64,000 nucleotides of DNA from the NCBI RefSeq assembly GCF_020012125.1, contig NZ_JAIFAG010000001.1, positions 4,340,001-4,404,000 of the forward strand, in the 5' to 3' direction. Shown here one piece after another: positions 61,828 to 64,000 of this stretch (positions are counted from its first letter, which is position 1; every line of letters begins with the position of its first letter). Source of the stretch: Hymenobacter psoromatis. GTDB lineage: Bacteria; Bacteroidota; Bacteroidia; Cytophagales; Hymenobacteraceae. A program made the position numbers and the translations under genes. The notes beneath the pieces were generated by a model. That model made no database searches, was not told the DNA's origin, and was given only the letters and a program-made list of their open reading frames with translations.

Positions 61828-63522
61828 ATGCAAGCCTACTTCCGTCAGTTTCAGCGCCTGGCCGAGGCGGGTGCCTACCACGAGCTGGCCGGGCAGCCCC
61901 TTCCGAAACCCGAGTTCTTCAACTGGACCACCGAGATTCTGGAGGGCCTGCACCTGGCCGAGCGCCCCCACCAGCCCGCCCTGGTATTGGCCGATGATGC
62001 GGGCAGCCAGGTCATTACCTACGCCGAGCTGGCGGTCCGCGCCAACCAACTGCTTCACTACTGGCGCGGGGCCGGCGTGCAGCCAGGCCAGGCCGTGCTG
62101 CTGATGGTGCCCGTGTGCGCCGAGTTATGGCACACCTACGTGGCCGGCATCAAGGGCGGGCAGCTGCTAATTCCGGCGGCCAGTATTCTCACGGTCAGCG
62201 ACCTAGAATACCGCTTCGGCCGCCTGCTACCCGCCGTGGTCATCGCCGACGCCGAAAACGCCGCCAAAATTGACGCCGCCGAGCAGGCGCTGGGTCAGCG
62301 CATCGGCCTCAAGATGCTGGTAGGCGGGCCCGCCGCGCAGCGGCCGGGCTGGGTAGGGTTTGAAGTGTTGGATGGCTTGCCCGAACAGGCCGCAGCTGCC
62401 CCGACCCGCGCCGACGACCCGCTGTTCTTGTTCTTCACCTCGGGCACTACCGGCCTGCCCAAAGTGGTGACGCACACGCACTTTTCCTACCCCGTGGGCC
62501 ACCTCAGCACCGCCGCCTGGATTGGGCTGCGACCCGCTGACCGGCACTGCAACATCGCGCAAGCGGGCTGGGCCAAGTTTGCCTGGAGCAGCTTTTTTGC
62601 GCCCTTGAGCGTGGGGGCCACGCTGGTGGCTTACCAGGGCGGCGGGCGCTTTGCGGGCGGGCCGCTGCTGGCGGCGCTGGCCCGCGAGCGGGTAAGCACG
62701 TTTTGCGCGCCGCCCACGGTGTTGCGGCTGCTCATTCTGGAAGACCTGGCCGCCTACCCCCTCCACCTGCGCGAGTGCGTGAGCGCCGGCGAACCGCTTA
62801 ACCCCGAGGTGATTGAAGCCTGGCAACGCGGTACGGGCCAGCTCATCCGTGACGGCTACGGGCAGTCGGAAAGCACGGCCATGATATACAACCTGCCCGG
62901 CAGCGCCGTGCGCCTGGGCAGCATGGGCCGGCCGTCGTTCATGTACGACATCGTGATTGCCGACGACGAGGGCTGCGAGCTGCCCAACCTGGCCGAGGGC
63001 CACATCGCGGTGCGCACCGACACCGGCCGGCCCAACGGCCTGTTCAGCGGCTACTTCGGCGAGCCCGCGCGGGCGGCCAGCGTGTTTCGCCACGGCCTCT
63101 ACTACACCGGCGACAAGGCTTACCGCGACCCCGATGGCTACCTCTGGTTCGTGGGCCGCGACGACGACGTGATAAAATCGAGCGACTACCGCGTGGGTCC
63201 CTTCGAGGTCGAGAGCGTGCTCGTAGAGCACCCGGCCGTGGTGGAGGCCGCCGTGGTGGGCGTGCCGCATCCCATCAAAGGCCACGAAATCAAGGCGTTC
63301 GTGCTGCTCACGCCGGGCACGGCCCCTACCCCCGCCCTGGCCCGCGAGCTGCTGGCCTACGGCCGCACGCACCTCGCGCCCTACAAAATGCCGCGCATCC
63401 TGGAGTTCGTAACGGAGCTACCCAAAACCATCAGCGGCAAAATCCGGCGCGTGGAGCTGCGCGCCCGGCCCAGCGGCGCAGGGGGGGTAGGGGAGTTTTT
63501 CTACGAAAAAGCCGCGGAGTAG
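61828..63522 (+). CDS. AMP-dependent acyl-CoA ligase (medium-chain/aryl type)
   Basis: I chose ATG 61828 (MQAYFRQFQRLAEAGAYHEL); the longer frame crosses the divergent promoter. The 564-residue adenylate-forming enzyme has the P-loop FFTSGTTGLPKVVTHTHF, DGYGQSEST, GLYYTGDKAYRDPDGYLWFV, DDVIKSSDYRVGPFEVES and the catalytic Lys in TISGKIRRVELR. The ligand type resembles MACS/benzoate-CoA-like ligases that activate medium-chain or aromatic acids. It is not part of a visible pathway. Confidence 0.93.
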   Translation: MQAYFRQFQRLAEAGAYHELAGQPLPKPEFFNWTTEILEGLHLAERPHQPALVLADDAGSQVITYAELAVRANQLLHYWRGAGVQPGQAVLLMVPVCAELWHTYVAGIKGGQLLIPAASILTVSDLEYRFGRLLPAVVIADAENAAKIDAAEQALGQRIGLKMLVGGPAAQRPGWVGFEVLDGLPEQAAAAPTRADDPLFLFFTSGTTGLPKVVTHTHFSYPVGHLSTAAWIGLRPADRHCNIAQAGWAKFAWSSFFAPLSVGATLVAYQGGGRFAGGPLLAALARERVSTFCAPPTVLRLLILEDLAAYPLHLRECVSAGEPLNPEVIEAWQRGTGQLIRDGYGQSESTAMIYNLPGSAVRLGSMGRPSFMYDIVIADDEGCELPNLAEGHIAVRTDTGRPNGLFSGYFGEPARAASVFRHGLYYTGDKAYRDPDGYLWFVGRDDDVIKSSDYRVGPFEVESVLVEHPAVVEAAVVGVPHPIKGHEIKAFVLLTPGTAPTPALARELLAYGRTHLAPYKMPRILEFVTELPKTISGKIRRVELRARPSGAGGVGEFFYEKAAE

Positions 63523-64000
63523 CTACCGCAGCGCCGCCAGCCCCGCGCAGAAATACCGGAAGCTGGCCGAGGCGTTGCGCGCCGGGTCGAGGTGCCGGCT
63601 GATATCGGCGGCCCAGCGCTGCTTCTGCTTGCCGGCCCGGTAGTGGCCCCCAGCTTGCAGCACCCGCCACAGCGTTTCCCAGGCATCCGGAATAGCATCG
63701 GGGTCGCGGTTAAGGCCAGCAAAATGGGTAGGGCGCACCCCCGGATAAGCTGCTTGCATGGCCGCTGGGTCACCAAGAAACCAAGCTTCCAGTTCCGCAA
63801 CCGCCAAGCGCGTCAGCACTTGAAATGGCCGCCCGGCCGCCTGCGTCTTGCTGACCAAATGCGCGTCGGCTACCAGTTTTTCCAGCGCCAGCTTGGCTTG
63901 GCGACAGTTGGCATCGGCATCCATTAGAATGACGACGCGTAAATCGGGGGTGTGCAGCAACTGGCGGGCATAGGTTTTAAGGCGGCCCGGCAAGCGGGCC
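63523..64000 (-). CDS. DUF4276 family protein, 5' end outside window
   Basis: The minus-strand frame is open to the window edge; TTG 63993 is only the first start codon seen. The visible 158 codons have RVVILMDADANCRQAKLALE and VAELEAWFLGDPAAMQAAYP, the signatures of DUF4276, a TOPRIM-like fold. About 50-60 residues are missing from the N-terminus. DUF4276 proteins usually sit after an AAA ATPase gene in a two-gene accessory or defence module, which would lie beyond position 64000. Confidence 0.75.
   Translation of the reverse strand, partial: ARLPGRLKTYARQLLHTPDLRVVILMDADANCRQAKLALEKLVADAHLVSKTQAAGRPFQVLTRLAVAELEAWFLGDPAAMQAAYPGVRPTHFAGLNRDPDAIPDAWETLWRVLQAGGHYRAGKQKQRWAADISRHLDPARNASASFRYFCAGLAALR

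Noticed and set aside
62227..63372. 381-codon minus-strand frame under the acyl-CoA ligase
   Set aside because: It opposes a well-conserved enzyme, shows no motif and has the His/Gly/Arg-rich composition of antisense GC-rich frames.

Overview
The window looks like chromosomal DNA of a GC-rich, pigmented-type Bacteroidota, most likely Hymenobacter or a close Hymenobacteraceae relative. This is inferred from several signs: three secreted proteins end in type IX secretion (T9SS) sorting domains with a YPNPA motif; there is a macroglobulin-like protein with a TonB plug domain, a DUF2141 protein and an HD-PycTM protein; promoters carry the Bacteroidota -7 box TAnnTTTG (or TAnnTTCG); and the DNA is about 60-65% GC with genes of mixed orientation. 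No rRNA, transposase, integrase, prophage or CRISPR array is visible. One tRNA, Arg(CCU), is present.

Layout. 1-6500: the end of an outer-membrane barrel gene, tRNA-Arg ending in a perfect 58-bp palindrome, an orphan HD + Pycsar-type membrane effector, and a very large calcineurin-phosphatase / kinase-like / Omp85 fusion. 6.6-11 kb: an accessory patch with an AlbA_2/Schlafen-type regulator facing an AT-richer OLD-like ATPase-TOPRIM gene, followed by two truncated gene ends (Fic and esterase) that meet at a long inverted repeat. 11-20 kb: a membrane protein with three internal repeats, an AsmA-like protein, ppk1 with sixA, an SRPBCC protein, hflX and a cytochrome c. 20-26 kb: glycosyltransferase, rfbC, murF and a secreted FG-GAP protein. 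25.8-32 kb: a minus-strand run with amidohydrolase, SDR, AraC regulator, omega-amidase, methionine aminotransferase and msrA. 32-37 kb: an SDR/TetR pair with two operators, mutS and a SpoU methyltransferase. 37-45 kb: a secreted M36 peptidase, TerC, YajQ, a thioesterase, an NYN-cold-shock protein and a YdjM-like membrane protein. 45-53 kb: mfd flanked by two coiled-coil genes, the plug/macroglobulin protein and a FrnE-like DsbA. 53-64 kb: a large T9SS surface protein, aldo/keto reductase, proB-proA, a glycosidase-like TIM barrel, DUF2141, an acyl-CoA ligase and a DUF4276 protein cut by the window edge.

The genes are mostly housekeeping and envelope functions. The proline pair proB-proA, the phosphohistidine pair ppk1-sixA, the glutamine-transaminase pair ybdL-yafV (with msrA next to it) and the SDR-tetR cassette form sensible functional units. 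The most distinctive feature is not a single gene. It is the density of intergenic inverted repeats, in at least three sequence families, often touching or supplying stop codons, together with an iterated CTACCCC/GGGGTAG motif found throughout coding and non-coding DNA. The candidates most worth following are the orphan HD-PycTM protein, the phosphatase/kinase-like/Omp85 fusion, a 7-bp tandem repeat inside mutS, and the repeat families.
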